From: an uncultured Bacteroidales bacterium
GTDB lineage: Bacteria > Bacteroidota > Bacteroidia > Bacteroidales > FEN-979
NCBI GenBank assembly: GCA_903928285.1
Contig: CAIYQH010000294.1
Coordinates: 1-17,394, forward strand
Length of the DNA: 17,394 nucleotides
Reading direction: 5' to 3'
Both the position numbers and the translations under genes were made by a program. The notes beneath the pieces were generated by a model. The model was not told the DNA's origin. It ran no database searches and saw only the letters and a program-made list of their open reading frames with translations. Shown in pieces: positions 6,932-15,865 of this stretch (positions are counted from its first letter, which is position 1; each line of letters begins with the position of its first letter).

Positions 6932-8971
6932 TCAATGTGTGTAAATATAACTATGGCTTCTGTACCCGGCTTTGTCCTGGAACCAGTCATAATTGGTCTG
7001 GCCATTGGATTCAACCCATGGGATAAACTTCAGGTAAGCCTTTGTAATTTCGCTTTTTTCAATGGGATAATCAAATCTGCTGGAGATGTCAAGCACCCAC
7101 GGGAGGTTGTTCTTTGTCACATAATAACGACCTGTCGCAGGATTGCTGTCATCGGCACCGGTACCCAGGTATGTAAGGTTGGCAAGGTCGGTTGGCATAT
7201 GGTTGATCATATGAACCTCTTTGCCGCGCTCCATGTTGATGATGAGGAAAGGATTGTAGGGTGGCGTGCCGATGGCCGAAAGTGCAACCGGGGAGGTAAG
7301 ATTAATCACCAGGTGCAGCGTGTCGGGCTGAACATAGGTCATACCGGGTGTGGTATTAACCCCTGTTCCCGTACCTCCCGGGAAAGGTAACAGTTTATAG
7401 CCATTGTCAAAGACGACGATGGTGGCTTTTGACTGTCCTGCCTCGGTGCCATTGCTGTTGCGCACGATGTAATTTTCTCTCAGGTCGGTACCGGTCACAC
7501 TGCTGATCGCCGACGGGCTGATGGGCAACTGGATGCCGAATCCATTATGATAGCTGGCGCCCATCGCCCGCAGCACGATGGTTGCATTGATCTGAACCAC
7601 CTTGTTCTGTCCGTTGGTGACCTGGTTGAAACTGTAACCGAGGATCATGTCGTTCATGTCGTAATCACCCTTGCTTGGCCATAAATCTTCAAATGCGAGG
7701 GTTCCGAATGTGCCTTTCGCAGGGTAATAATTGTCGAATGCCTTCAGCGGATCATTGGGATAATCGTCAAATGTGTTGGAAATGCCGTCATGGTCAGTAT
7801 CAACCTGGGTATAATCGGGCAGTGGGAGATGTGCAGTCTGTATCCCCTGGATCGGGTTTGCCGTTACATAAAATACTGCATCGTTGAAATCGTTATCCGA
7901 ACCACCGTCGCGGCGCATATCTTCAAAGCTGAGTAAAAATTTACCGCGGCCGATATCATTTAACAGGAGTACGTGCTGTTTCAGCGATGCATTGGGTTCC
8001 GGATTAAGATTTTTGTCGGAGTAGAGGGTGGAAATTCCGGAGGTGATCTTCCCGCCGCTGAAACCGTTGGCGATAAGCACCCAGCCTAAGGTAGTACCCG
8101 GTGCCATTACACCCAGGTGCACCCTGTTGCCTGAATGAAGACCGCCGCCGCTGCCCGAGAAGGAGACATTCGGGAAGATCACATGGATCGAATCGACATT
8201 GGCCGGGGTGGCGGGAGGATTACCGGTCGGGTACTTGTAATACCCGAGAACATTAAGGTAGCCGGCTCCTTCATGAACAAAGGTTACCCACACATCCGAA
8301 GCTTGTTCAATGATCATATCCTGGATGATGCCGGCTGCAAAATACTGGGGATGGGTGCCTGTAATGTTCATATATTCGGGCATCGTGGCATTGATATCCT
8401 GGAGCATGGAGGCGTCGATCGGATCATTGGTCGGGGTGAGATAGTTGGGAACACCCTGTGAATCATAGGTTCCCATGGGATAAACGTTGGCAATGGTCGA
8501 TTTGAAAGTCCCTCCGTCTTTCATGTTCATGACCGGATGGTTTCCCCCCAGCTGGCACGACAGGGAACCATCCCTGACACTGAATTTCTGGGCATTGGCA
8601 AACCCGATGGCATTGGTGGCAACAACCACCGAATCAAGATAGGCCGGGAAAATATAATCGAATTTATAATAACCGTCACCATCCGTAACGCCTGAAACAA
8701 AACAGGTGCCACCCTGTTCCGGATAGTCGCTGTATACGCCAACCCTGATATTGGGGATGACATTGCCCTGGTTATCGAGCGTGCGGATGTTGATGCCAAC
8801 ATCCCGGGTGGTTTTAAATAAGAAACCGGCAGGGACATGCATCGTTTCTATCGTGGCAGCTGGCTTGGTATCGGTTGTACTGGTTGTTTCCGCCTTCTTG
8901 CAGGAGGGGGCGACAAGAATGAAAAACGAAAAAACAAGAAAAAGAAAGAGAGTGTTTGCTTTTAAGATCAT
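6932..8971 (-). CDS. LruC-domain lipoprotein with DUF4114-like region
   Basis: A 679-residue predicted lipoprotein with a hydrophobic signal sequence and Cys24 in VAPSC, followed by KK and a Thr-rich linker. Residues about 45-140 look like a carboxypeptidase-regulatory-like beta-sandwich (NIRTLDNQGNVIPNIRVGV, TDGDGYYKF). Around 300-375 is a DUF4114-like region with an acidic, probably calcium-binding DNDFNDAVFYV motif. Residues near 394-410 (DTDHDGISNTFDDYP) resemble a thrombospondin type-3-like calcium loop, leading into the C-terminal LruC domain (about 410-679) with FEDLWPSKGDYDMNDM and GASYHNGFGIQLP. LruC-domain lipoproteins are common in Bacteroidota and named after a Leptospira lipoprotein; their function is not established. 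Surface display is plausible but not shown. The gene ends at a strong terminator; no clear -7 box was found upstream. Confidence 0.9.
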   Translation of the reverse strand: MILKANTLFLFLVFSFFILVAPSCKKAETTSTTDTKPAATIETMHVPAGFLFKTTRDVGINIRTLDNQGNVIPNIRVGVYSDYPEQGGTCFVSGVTDGDGYYKFDYIFPAYLDSVVVATNAIGFANAQKFSVRDGSLSCQLGGNHPVMNMKDGGTFKSTIANVYPMGTYDSQGVPNYLTPTNDPIDASMLQDINATMPEYMNITGTHPQYFAAGIIQDMIIEQASDVWVTFVHEGAGYLNVLGYYKYPTGNPPATPANVDSIHVIFPNVSFSGSGGGLHSGNRVHLGVMAPGTTLGWVLIANGFSGGKITSGISTLYSDKNLNPEPNASLKQHVLLLNDIGRGKFLLSFEDMRRDGGSDNDFNDAVFYVTANPIQGIQTAHLPLPDYTQVDTDHDGISNTFDDYPNDPLKAFDNYYPAKGTFGTLAFEDLWPSKGDYDMNDMILGYSFNQVTNGQNKVVQINATIVLRAMGASYHNGFGIQLPISPSAISSVTGTDLRENYIVRNSNGTEAGQSKATIVVFDNGYKLLPFPGGTGTGVNTTPGMTYVQPDTLHLVINLTSPVALSAIGTPPYNPFLIINMERGKEVHMINHMPTDLANLTYLGTGADDSNPATGRYYVTKNNLPWVLDISSRFDYPIEKSEITKAYLKFIPWVESNGQTNYDWFQDKAGYRSHSYIYTH

Positions 8972-9093
8972 GGTTGTGGTGTTAAAGGGTTATGCCGGTT
9001 ACTATCCGAAAACCATGCCATGATTTTCGAATTATTTAAGCCCATGATTATGTGTAGTTTAACGAACAACCTCCCTTTTTCATTGATTCCGAT

Positions 9094-9124
9094 TTGGGAT
9101 ATATTTCCCAATTTGAGACAAATT
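9094..9124. repeat. Two overlapping short inverted repeats
   Basis: In the 195-base gap between two minus-strand genes, TTGGGA (9094-9099) pairs with TCCCAA (9106-9111) across a 6-base AT loop. Overlapping it, AATTT (9110-9114) pairs with AAATT (9120-9124). They could be alternative hairpins or an operator upstream of the LruC gene. Stems are short and no U-run follows on the minus strand, so a terminator is not supported. Confidence 0.3.
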
Positions 9125-9166
9125 AAGAAAGCCGGGAGCGAAACGAAGGGCCGTGACCCAATACCG

Positions 9167-9682
9167 CTACAGGTATTCGATATCGATGGCCATATCCTGC
9201 GGGGCCGTATTATTCCCGCCAAAATAGGGATAGAGCCGGAAACAGAGGCTGGAGTCGGGATGCAGATTGTCCATCAGGACAGAGACACCGTTGACGGTAA
9301 TTTTGTACTTGTTTCCCTGGACTTCGATCAGCCCGTCGCAGCTTTGCCCGGTCTGGACCGAAGTAATATACTGGTAGGTGAATTTCGGATCTGCGGTTTT
9401 CTCATCATAGACATACCCGTATATTTTTATCTTGCCATTGCTGGTGAAATCGGGTTGCCAGGTCAGCCTGACCGAATTGCTGTGGTCGTTGATTCCGTAA
9501 GAAATACCGGTCAGTTTATTCAGGTCATTATCATCATTGTTTCGCGGAGGGGCCCACCAGCAGGTGCTCTCTAGTACAAAACGCACCTGGTACCGGGTTA
9601 CTTTCCAGCCGATGGCGGCGATCCGTTCAAAAATACTGATTGAACAATAATGGTTTCCCTGCTTGATAACGTATTGTCTCAT
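9167..9682 (-). CDS. Uncharacterised 171-residue beta-rich protein
   Basis: I do not recognise a named family. From ATG 9682 the product is 171 residues with no signal peptide or membrane helix, so it is predicted cytoplasmic. A GTG at 9721 would add 13 residues but gives no better N-terminus. The sequence is rich in alternating hydrophobic/polar beta-like stretches, with LNKLTGISYG (about 54-63), SNSVRLTWQP, KIKIYGYVYD and a closing LCFRLYPYFGGNNTAP near the C-terminus. It resembles short hypothetical proteins with a '(L/F)YPYFGG..AP.D' ending that I have seen in Bacteroidota, possibly a jelly-roll fold; this is weak recall. It begins 48 bases after the stop of the T9SS propeller gene on the same strand, so it is probably its operon partner. 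Confidence 0.75.
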   Translation of the reverse strand: MRQYVIKQGNHYCSISIFERIAAIGWKVTRYQVRFVLESTCWWAPPRNNDDNDLNKLTGISYGINDHSNSVRLTWQPDFTSNGKIKIYGYVYDEKTADPKFTYQYITSVQTGQSCDGLIEVQGNKYKITVNGVSVLMDNLHPDSSLCFRLYPYFGGNNTAPQDMAIDIEYL

Positions 9683-9730
9683 AACGCCTGTTTTTAAGGT
9701 TAATATTGGGTCTCCGGACACGGAAACAGT

Positions 9731-11266
9731 TTATTTCCGGATGATTAACTTACAACGGAAGATATCATGACGGTTTTCTATGGAGAGGAGATATACCCCG
9801 GCATCCAACGTGCTGACATCCATCGTCATATGAATTTCCGCCTGCATTTGTCTTTTCAGTACCGTTGTCCCCTGCAGGGTGACCACCGACAGGTCACACC
9901 ATCCTGATAGTTGCACCGGGGTGGTGATGGTAACGAGATTTTTTGCAGGGTTCGGGTAAACCGTGAGGGGCTGCCCGGGCGCCGCATCCGGCAGTCCGGC
10001 CTTCGTGCCGTCGGGCAGGACCGGGAATTCGCAAAGCCCGGCGCCGAAAACATTGTTATACACTACGAAATCCTCCTGGTAGAAATCGCTAAAGGCTGTC
10101 ACTCCCGGGATGAATTTGTCCTCCGGCAGCAGGATCCGGCCCAGCTGAAGATGACCGCTGTAATAGCCATCGTCGGAAATATGGTAGATCAGTCCGTCGG
10201 GTCCACGTTTCAGCCCGCCGGCGTAGGGCTCCGGAAAGGTGTGGATCAGGGTGTGAGAGAAGGTTGCATTGCTGAGGTCAACCTGGAACAGTTGGTTTTG
10301 ATCCATGCCGGTCCTGTAAACCGTATAGTACAGGTAGTTGCCGTAAGGGGAAAATTCAACGTTGTAAACGGAGGGGATGGAGGAGGGGTAACCGGGGTCG
10401 CAGAGTTTGACGGTTGCCGGCAGGAATTCGCCGTTGATATTGTCAAACTGTATCGTAAAGACCGCGCTGGTGTACTGGACTGCAACGGCGAGTTTGGTAA
10501 TGCCGGTGTAGGCTCCGGCCTTGGAGCTGGTGAAGAACACGATGGGTGATGCGCTGCTTCCGGGAAGCGGGAGTTTCTTCGGGCCAAAATCATAATTTCC
10601 CGCATAGGTGACAACGTTCCTGTTGATTTTGTACACCACATATTTGCACGAGTCGGCCGGCACATCGGGGAAAAGGCTTACGATCAGCCACATCACGTCG
10701 GGATCTGTGTCGCTCGGCACGAGCTTCATCCCTTCGGTAACCAGCGAGTTCCCGTATGGGCCGGGCATTGCCATGCTGCCGCTGAAGGTCTGTGAAACGG
10801 CATCGTAAACGTGGCAGGTTATGGTACCGATATCAAAACTGGCATTGACGCCACCCGTACCATTCGAAAAAATAAAGTATTGCCGGTATAACGATTTAAG
10901 GGTGTCGCTGTGAGGAATCGGGGCGACCGCCACCGGCTGTGAACTGGAAGGATTACCGCCCAGGTCGACAGAGCTGACAAGGTTGTTATGGTTGTCAAAG
11001 ACATTCTTGCCGTCGGTATAAAAGATCAGCGTACCGGTGTAAGGATTCGAAATGACCGCCCACTGTTCGCCACCATTGCTGGTGGTGATCTGGCTTGGCT
11101 GGCCGGTAGGGAGATTCACGACAGGATTCAGAATATCGCCGAAATAAAGGGTGGCATTGCTGTTTCCGACAATAGGCCGGCCGAAGATCCAGGTCCGGTC
11201 CTGGAGTTGGGCAGAAAGCTGGCATGTAACGAAAACAAGGATCAGGGCAAGAATTGACTTTTTCAT
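9731..11266 (-). CDS. T9SS type A exported beta-propeller protein
   Basis: A 511-residue secreted protein starting at ATG 11266 (an in-frame ATG four codons upstream is possible). The signal peptide MKKSILALILVFVTCQLSA ends before Gln20. Residues about 25-410 belong to a propeller-like family common in Bacteroidota, with TWIFG, QWAVISN, GTLIFYTDGKNVFDNHN, QYFIFSNGT, VEFSPYGNYLYYTV and LKRGPDGLIYHI marking successive strands or blades. The last ~75 residues (LTVYPNPAKNLVTI to CKLIIRK) are a type A T9SS C-terminal sorting domain, which directs export across the outer membrane and surface anchoring or release. No catalytic motif was seen; ligand and role are unknown. It is divergent from polA across a 313-base gap and is probably first in an operon with the small protein downstream. 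Confidence 0.9.
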   Translation of the reverse strand: MKKSILALILVFVTCQLSAQLQDRTWIFGRPIVGNSNATLYFGDILNPVVNLPTGQPSQITTSNGGEQWAVISNPYTGTLIFYTDGKNVFDNHNNLVSSVDLGGNPSSSQPVAVAPIPHSDTLKSLYRQYFIFSNGTGGVNASFDIGTITCHVYDAVSQTFSGSMAMPGPYGNSLVTEGMKLVPSDTDPDVMWLIVSLFPDVPADSCKYVVYKINRNVVTYAGNYDFGPKKLPLPGSSASPIVFFTSSKAGAYTGITKLAVAVQYTSAVFTIQFDNINGEFLPATVKLCDPGYPSSIPSVYNVEFSPYGNYLYYTVYRTGMDQNQLFQVDLSNATFSHTLIHTFPEPYAGGLKRGPDGLIYHISDDGYYSGHLQLGRILLPEDKFIPGVTAFSDFYQEDFVVYNNVFGAGLCEFPVLPDGTKAGLPDAAPGQPLTVYPNPAKNLVTITTPVQLSGWCDLSVVTLQGTTVLKRQMQAEIHMTMDVSTLDAGVYLLSIENRHDIFRCKLIIRK

Positions 11267-11579
11267 TTTACAGGGCATTTAAGACTGAAAAGAACTGGAT
11301 ATTATGTTGTTATGGCAGTCAAGCGAAGTTAGTCTCATTGCATTTTACTACCCAAATATACAACGATTTTGCAAATTATGTCAGAATTAAGGTAATTTTA
11401 TGCTCTGAACCTGAAACAACGCCGAACCGATTCGCGGAGATGCCTTATACCTCCATGACACCGTGATACAGGGCAAAGGCACCACGATATTCTTTCTGAC
11501 TTTGTGCCTTCCGGTTTCAATGAGCATAATGAAGTAGTATCTGAACAATTTCTTAATCTTGATAATTTTCACCAAAATC
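11267..11579. other. Divergent intergenic region upstream of T9SS gene and polA
   Basis: This 313-base gene-free stretch separates the minus-strand T9SS propeller gene from plus-strand polA. It holds a good minus-strand -7 box at 11353-11360. On the plus strand, TAATCTTG at 11554-11561 is one mismatch from TAnnTTTG and lies 18 bases before the polA ATG; it may be the polA promoter but has no clear -33 element. No RNA gene, coding frame with recognisable product or strong hairpin was seen. Confidence 0.6.
11353..11360 (-). promoter_or_regulatory. Bacteroidota -7 box (TATATTTG) for the T9SS propeller gene
   Basis: On the minus strand this reads TATATTTG, an exact TAnnTTTG match, 86 bases before the ATG at 11266. 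The leader would be about 80 bases. An upstream TTG sits only 11 bases away, too close for a normal -33 element. Confidence 0.5.
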
Positions 11580-14498
11580 ATGCAGAATTCACCAAAAAAA
11601 CTTTTTCTTCTCGACGCCATGGCCCTGATCTACAGGGCCTATTTCGCCTTTAATAAAAATCCCCGGTTAAGCTCCAAGGGGGTCAATACCTCTGCTGTTT
11701 TCGGCTTCGCAAACGTATTGCTCGACCTGCTGAAAAACGAAAAGCCCACCCACATTGCCGTGGCCTTCGATACCATGGCCCCTACGGTACGGAAGGTTGG
11801 ATTTGAAGCCTACAAGGCGCACCGGCAGGAAACCCCTGAAGATATCATCACGGCCATCCCCTACGTCATTGAGCTTATTGAGGGTTTCAACATCCCTGTT
11901 TTATCGGTCGACGGCTATGAAGCCGACGATGTTATCGGGACCCTTGCCAAACAGGCCGAGAAACATGGTTTTACCACCTACATGATGACCCCTGACAAGG
12001 ATTTCGGGCAGCTTGTCAGCGACAAGACCTTCATCTATAAACCAGGTAAATTCGGCAGTGATGTGGAGATCCTGGGCGTTAAGGAGGTTTGTGAAAAGTT
12101 CGGCATTTCCCGTCCGGAACAAGTGATCGATATCCTCGGGTTATGGGGCGACGCAGCCGATAACATCCCTGGAATCCCCGGCATTGGCGAGGTTACCGCC
12201 AAAAAACTGCTGGCAGAGTTTGACTCTGTCGAAAACCTGATCGCCCGGGCCGATCAGATCACCAACCTGAAGCTTCGCCAGAAGGTGATCGATTTCAGGG
12301 AGCAGGCATTGATGTCGAAGCAGCTGGCCACCATCATCCTCGATGTTCCCGTTGAATTCGACGAAACCAGGCTGATCATGGAACACCCCGATGAACAAAG
12401 GCTGAAGGCCCTGTTCGACGAACTTGAATTCCGCACCTTCGGTCAGCGGGTTTTCACCTGGCTTGCCACAAAGGACAAGGAGGCGCCTGGAACGCTTAAT
12501 CCGACTGTCAAACTTCAACAGCCAAAACCAGGCAGCCATGACATGCAGCTGGAACCGGGCGCACAGCATGATCTGTTTTCAGGCTCTGATCATTCGTTCA
12601 ATACTGCACCTTCCGCAGGTATCGTGGAACGTGAAAACAGGACCATGGTCCCTGCCGACCCTTTCCCTGTTGCCGATTCAGGCCAGTCCACCATTTACGG
12701 CACTCCCCACGATTATCTCCTTGCCGACACTGACGAAAAGATCTCCAATCTGGCTGCCGCGCTGGAAAAACAGGAATCCTTCTGCTTCGATACCGAAACC
12801 ACGGGTATCAATCCGAATACGGCTGAACTGGTGGGCATCTCCTTCTCCTGGAAGGCTCATGAAGCTGCCTACGTGCCGATTTCCGGCAAATTCGAAGAGG
12901 CCCTGGCCATTGTCGCCCGGTTCAAACCTGCCTTGGAAAACGACAGGATCCAGAAGATCGGCCAGAACCTGAAATTCGACATTTCGATCCTGCGATGGTA
13001 TGATGTGTTGGTAAAGGGGCCTCTCTTCGACACTATGATGGCCCATTACCTTATCCAGCCCGATATGCGGCACGGCATGGATCTGCTGGCCGAAACCTAC
13101 CTTTCTTACAGCCCCGTCTCCATCGAGACGCTGATTGGCAAAAAGGGGCCGGGTCAGTTGAACATGCGTTCGGTCGATATCGAAACCGTAAAGGAATATG
13201 CCGCCGAGGATGCCGACATCACCTGGCAGCTGAAACAGGTTTTCGAACCCATGCTCCAGAAGACCGACACACGCGGCCTGTTCGATGATATCGAAATCCC
13301 CCTGATCCCTGTCCTGGCTTCGATGGAGGCCGATGGCGTCAGGATTGACCCTGTCACGCTGCATGATTTTTCGCTTGAACTGGAAAAGGATATCAGGGTT
13401 CTTGAAACCTCCATCTATGAGGATGCCGGGACCACCTTCAACGTATCTTCACCCAAACAGCTCGGGGAGATCCTTTATGAAAAGCTGCGGATCGTCGATA
13501 ACCCGAAACAGACGAAAACCAAGCAGTTCAGCACCAGTGAAGATGTGCTGGCCAAGATGGAACACAAACATCCCATTGTACGCAAGATCCTGGAATACAG
13601 GTCCCTTACCAAGTTAAAATCAACCTATGTGGATGTGCTGCCCACCCTGATCAATCCGAAAGACGGACGCGTGCACACCTCCTACAACCAGGCGGTGGCG
13701 GCAACGGGCAGGCTCAGTTCAAACAACCCGAACCTGCAGAACATCCCGATAAGGACCGAAAAGGGGCGTGAGATCCGTAAAGCCTTTGTCCCCGCCGACG
13801 CGGATCATGTGTTGCTTTCGGCCGACTATTCGCAGATCGAACTGCGCATCATCGCCCACCTGAGCAGGGATGCGGGGATGATCGCCGATTTCAACCTGGG
13901 TCTCGACATTCACTCGGCAACGGCTGCGAAAGTTTACGGAATTCCGCTGGAGGAGGTGACCCGCGATATGCGGCGGAATGCCAAGATGGTCAATTTCGGC
14001 ATCATTTACGGGATATCCGCCTTCGGATTGTCGGAACGACTCGATATTCCCCGTAAGGAGGCTGCCGAGATCATCAGCCAGTATTTCGTGAAATATCCCG
14101 GCATCAAAGTCTATATGGAGCAAACCATCGAATCGGCCCGGAAGAACGGCTTTGTTGAAACCATGATGAAACGCCGCAGGTACCTTCGCGACATCACCTC
14201 GGGAAATGCCACCATCAGGAGTTTTGCCGAACGCAACGCCATCAACGCACCCATCCAGGGAACGGCAGCCGATATGATAAAAATAGCCATGATCAACATC
14301 TTCAGGGAGATGCAGCAACAGAAGTTGAAATCGAGGATGATCCTGCAGGTTCATGACGAGTTGGTTTTCGATGTCTGCAAGGATGAAATCGAACAGATCA
14401 AACCGATCGTCATGGAAGGAATGCAGAATGCCATCCACCTCGATGTCCCGGTGCTGATCGAGATGAATACCGGGGCAAACTGGCTGGAGGCTCATTAA
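11580..14498 (+). CDS. polA: DNA polymerase I (5' nuclease, 3'-5' exonuclease, polymerase)
   Basis: A 972-residue family A polymerase used in Okazaki-fragment maturation and repair. The 5' nuclease domain (about 1-300) shows LLDAMALIYRAYFAF, VAFDT, EADDVIG, TPDKDFGQL and GDAADNIPGIPGIG with its acidic metal ligands. A proline/polar linker (about 300-385) follows. The proofreading domain is intact: FDTETTG with Asp404 and Glu406, QNLKFD and YAAEDAD. The polymerase domain has motif A DYSQIELR (Asp749), motif B RRNAKMVNFGIIYG (Lys802, Phe806) and motif C VHDELVFD (His925-Asp926-Glu927). Phe806 matches E. coli Phe762, which disfavours dideoxynucleotides. ATG 11580 gives the usual N-terminus MQNSPKKLFLLD; an in-frame TTG at 11559 is less likely. 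The ROK kinase gene follows 129 bases later with its own promoter. Confidence 0.97.
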   Translation: MQNSPKKLFLLDAMALIYRAYFAFNKNPRLSSKGVNTSAVFGFANVLLDLLKNEKPTHIAVAFDTMAPTVRKVGFEAYKAHRQETPEDIITAIPYVIELIEGFNIPVLSVDGYEADDVIGTLAKQAEKHGFTTYMMTPDKDFGQLVSDKTFIYKPGKFGSDVEILGVKEVCEKFGISRPEQVIDILGLWGDAADNIPGIPGIGEVTAKKLLAEFDSVENLIARADQITNLKLRQKVIDFREQALMSKQLATIILDVPVEFDETRLIMEHPDEQRLKALFDELEFRTFGQRVFTWLATKDKEAPGTLNPTVKLQQPKPGSHDMQLEPGAQHDLFSGSDHSFNTAPSAGIVERENRTMVPADPFPVADSGQSTIYGTPHDYLLADTDEKISNLAAALEKQESFCFDTETTGINPNTAELVGISFSWKAHEAAYVPISGKFEEALAIVARFKPALENDRIQKIGQNLKFDISILRWYDVLVKGPLFDTMMAHYLIQPDMRHGMDLLAETYLSYSPVSIETLIGKKGPGQLNMRSVDIETVKEYAAEDADITWQLKQVFEPMLQKTDTRGLFDDIEIPLIPVLASMEADGVRIDPVTLHDFSLELEKDIRVLETSIYEDAGTTFNVSSPKQLGEILYEKLRIVDNPKQTKTKQFSTSEDVLAKMEHKHPIVRKILEYRSLTKLKSTYVDVLPTLINPKDGRVHTSYNQAVAATGRLSSNNPNLQNIPIRTEKGREIRKAFVPADADHVLLSADYSQIELRIIAHLSRDAGMIADFNLGLDIHSATAAKVYGIPLEEVTRDMRRNAKMVNFGIIYGISAFGLSERLDIPRKEAAEIISQYFVKYPGIKVYMEQTIESARKNGFVETMMKRRRYLRDITSGNATIRSFAERNAINAPIQGTAADMIKIAMINIFREMQQQKLKSRMILQVHDELVFDVCKDEIEQIKPIVMEGMQNAIHLDVPVLIEMNTGANWLEAH

Positions 14499-14552
14499 GA
14501 AGTAGCGATATAGTTAAATAGCTAAATTTTTGATAACAATTTCCTTTGATTA

Positions 14553-14582
14553 TTGCGCTTTTTTTTCTAACTTCGTACTTTG
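14553..14582 (+). promoter_or_regulatory. Candidate promoter of the ROK gene
   Basis: TTG (14553-14555) lies 20 bases upstream of TACTTTG (14576-14582), a one-base-short variant of TAnnTTTG. TAACTTCG just upstream (14568-14575), with TTTG at 14545-14548, is an overlapping alternative. The ATG is at 14628, giving a leader of about 40 bases. Confidence 0.45.
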
Positions 14583-14627
14583 GAAACAGGGCTTCAGCGC
14601 TCCTGCCCATAAATTAATTTTTTTGTG

Positions 14628-15737
14628 ATGACCTACAAAAATGATATCCGTGTAGTGATGACCCTGGATGCAGGGGGCACCAACTTCGTCTTTAATGCTG
14701 TTCAGGCTGAACAGGAGATCCTTGAACCCATCATTTTGCCGGCAAAGGACCAAAACCTGGAAGGGGTTCTAACCAAGATCATCGATGGATTCAACCAGGT
14801 ACAGGCAAAACTTCTGCCCAAGCCGGTAGCCATCAGTTTTGCATTCCCAGGCCCCGCCGATTTTGAAAACGGAATCATCGGCGATCTGCAGAACCTGCCC
14901 TTCTTCAGGGGAGGTGTAGCCCTGGGTCCCATGCTGGCGGAAAAATTCGGCATCCCTGTTTTCATCAACAACGACGGCGATCTTTTTGCCTTCGGAGAGG
15001 CCATCGCTGGACTTCTTCCCGACATCAATAAAAAACTGGAGGAGGCCGGCAACCCCAAACGTTATAAAAACCTCTTCGGATGTACCTTTGGAACCGGTTT
15101 CGGAGGAGGGATCGTCACGCGCGACGGGATGTTGCTGGGCGACAACTGCGCCGGCGGCGAGATCAACAGGATGCGGAACCGCACCTTCAAGAACTGGGAT
15201 ACCGAAGAGAGTGTCAGTATCCGCGGAATCAAACGGGAATATGCCAACAACACAGGGCTGAACATTGCCTCCTGCCCCGAACCCAGGGATATCTTCGAGA
15301 TCGGCATGGGCAGGGCCAAGGGCGACCAGGAGGCTGCCATACACGCTTTTGAAGCCTTCGCCCGGGATGCGGCCGATGCCCTGGCCAATACCATTACGCT
15401 GCTTGACGGGCTCGTGGTGATCGGGGGCGGACTGTCGGGAGCCTACCCGGTTTTTCTCCCAAAGCTGGTTGAAGAGATGAATTATCCCTATGATACCATG
15501 TCGGGAGTACCCCTTGACCGGATGGAGGTGGTAGCCTATAATCTCGAAGATGCAAATGACCTGGCGGCATTTCTCAACTCCTCGTCGGTCGATATCCAAG
15601 TTCCCTTTTCAACCACGACCGTCAGTTTTGACCCTAACAAAAAAATAGGGGTCGGAGTTTCACGGCTTGGCACGTCCAAAGCGGTTTCCATTGGGGCTTA
15701 CGCATATGCGCTGGCAAAACTTGACAGGAAACCTTGA
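14628..15737 (+). CDS. ROK-family sugar kinase-like protein
   Basis: A 369-residue cytoplasmic protein of the ROK branch of the sugar kinase/hexokinase/actin fold. The phosphate-1 loop LDAGGTN (Asp14, Gly16-Gly17-Thr18) and the FAFPGPAD segment are present. INNDGD (113-118) contains the catalytic Asp116 that would activate the sugar hydroxyl. FGTGFGGGIV is the second nucleotide loop, and DGLVVIGGGLSG near residue 265 is the adenosine loop. The ROK zinc signature (GE.GH followed by a CxCG..GC cluster) is missing: the site reads GEINRMRN, with no His and no Cys cluster. At 369 residues it is longer than typical glucokinases (about 300-320). The substrate may be glucose, an amino sugar or another hexose; it cannot be assigned. 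No transporter or sugar-catabolic gene is adjacent. A GTG three bases upstream of the ATG is a possible alternative start. Confidence 0.88.
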   Translation: MTYKNDIRVVMTLDAGGTNFVFNAVQAEQEILEPIILPAKDQNLEGVLTKIIDGFNQVQAKLLPKPVAISFAFPGPADFENGIIGDLQNLPFFRGGVALGPMLAEKFGIPVFINNDGDLFAFGEAIAGLLPDINKKLEEAGNPKRYKNLFGCTFGTGFGGGIVTRDGMLLGDNCAGGEINRMRNRTFKNWDTEESVSIRGIKREYANNTGLNIASCPEPRDIFEIGMGRAKGDQEAAIHAFEAFARDAADALANTITLLDGLVVIGGGLSGAYPVFLPKLVEEMNYPYDTMSGVPLDRMEVVAYNLEDANDLAAFLNSSSVDIQVPFSTTTVSFDPNKKIGVGVSRLGTSKAVSIGAYAYALAKLDRKP

Positions 15738-15786
15738 GATCATTTTTCCAATCATAAAACATTCCATAACAAAAAATATTATTCTG

Positions 15787-15819
15787 TTTGTCAATGACCA
15801 TATTTTTTATTTAACTTTG
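15787..15819 (+). promoter_or_regulatory. Strong Bacteroidota promoter of the Omp28-like gene
   Basis: TTTG (15787-15790) and TAACTTTG (15812-15819), separated by 21 bases, match the phylum's -33/-7 promoter pattern. This is the best match in the window. The ATG at 15866 follows after an A/T-rich leader of about 40 bases with a run of T. Confidence 0.75.
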
Positions 15820-15865
15820 CGAAACGAATACTTTTTTTTTAACGTAAACCAACAAATCCGATCCT

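Noticed and set aside
9020..9574. A 184-codon plus-strand frame
   Set aside because: It lies mostly antisense to the small minus-strand gene and has no recognisable features.
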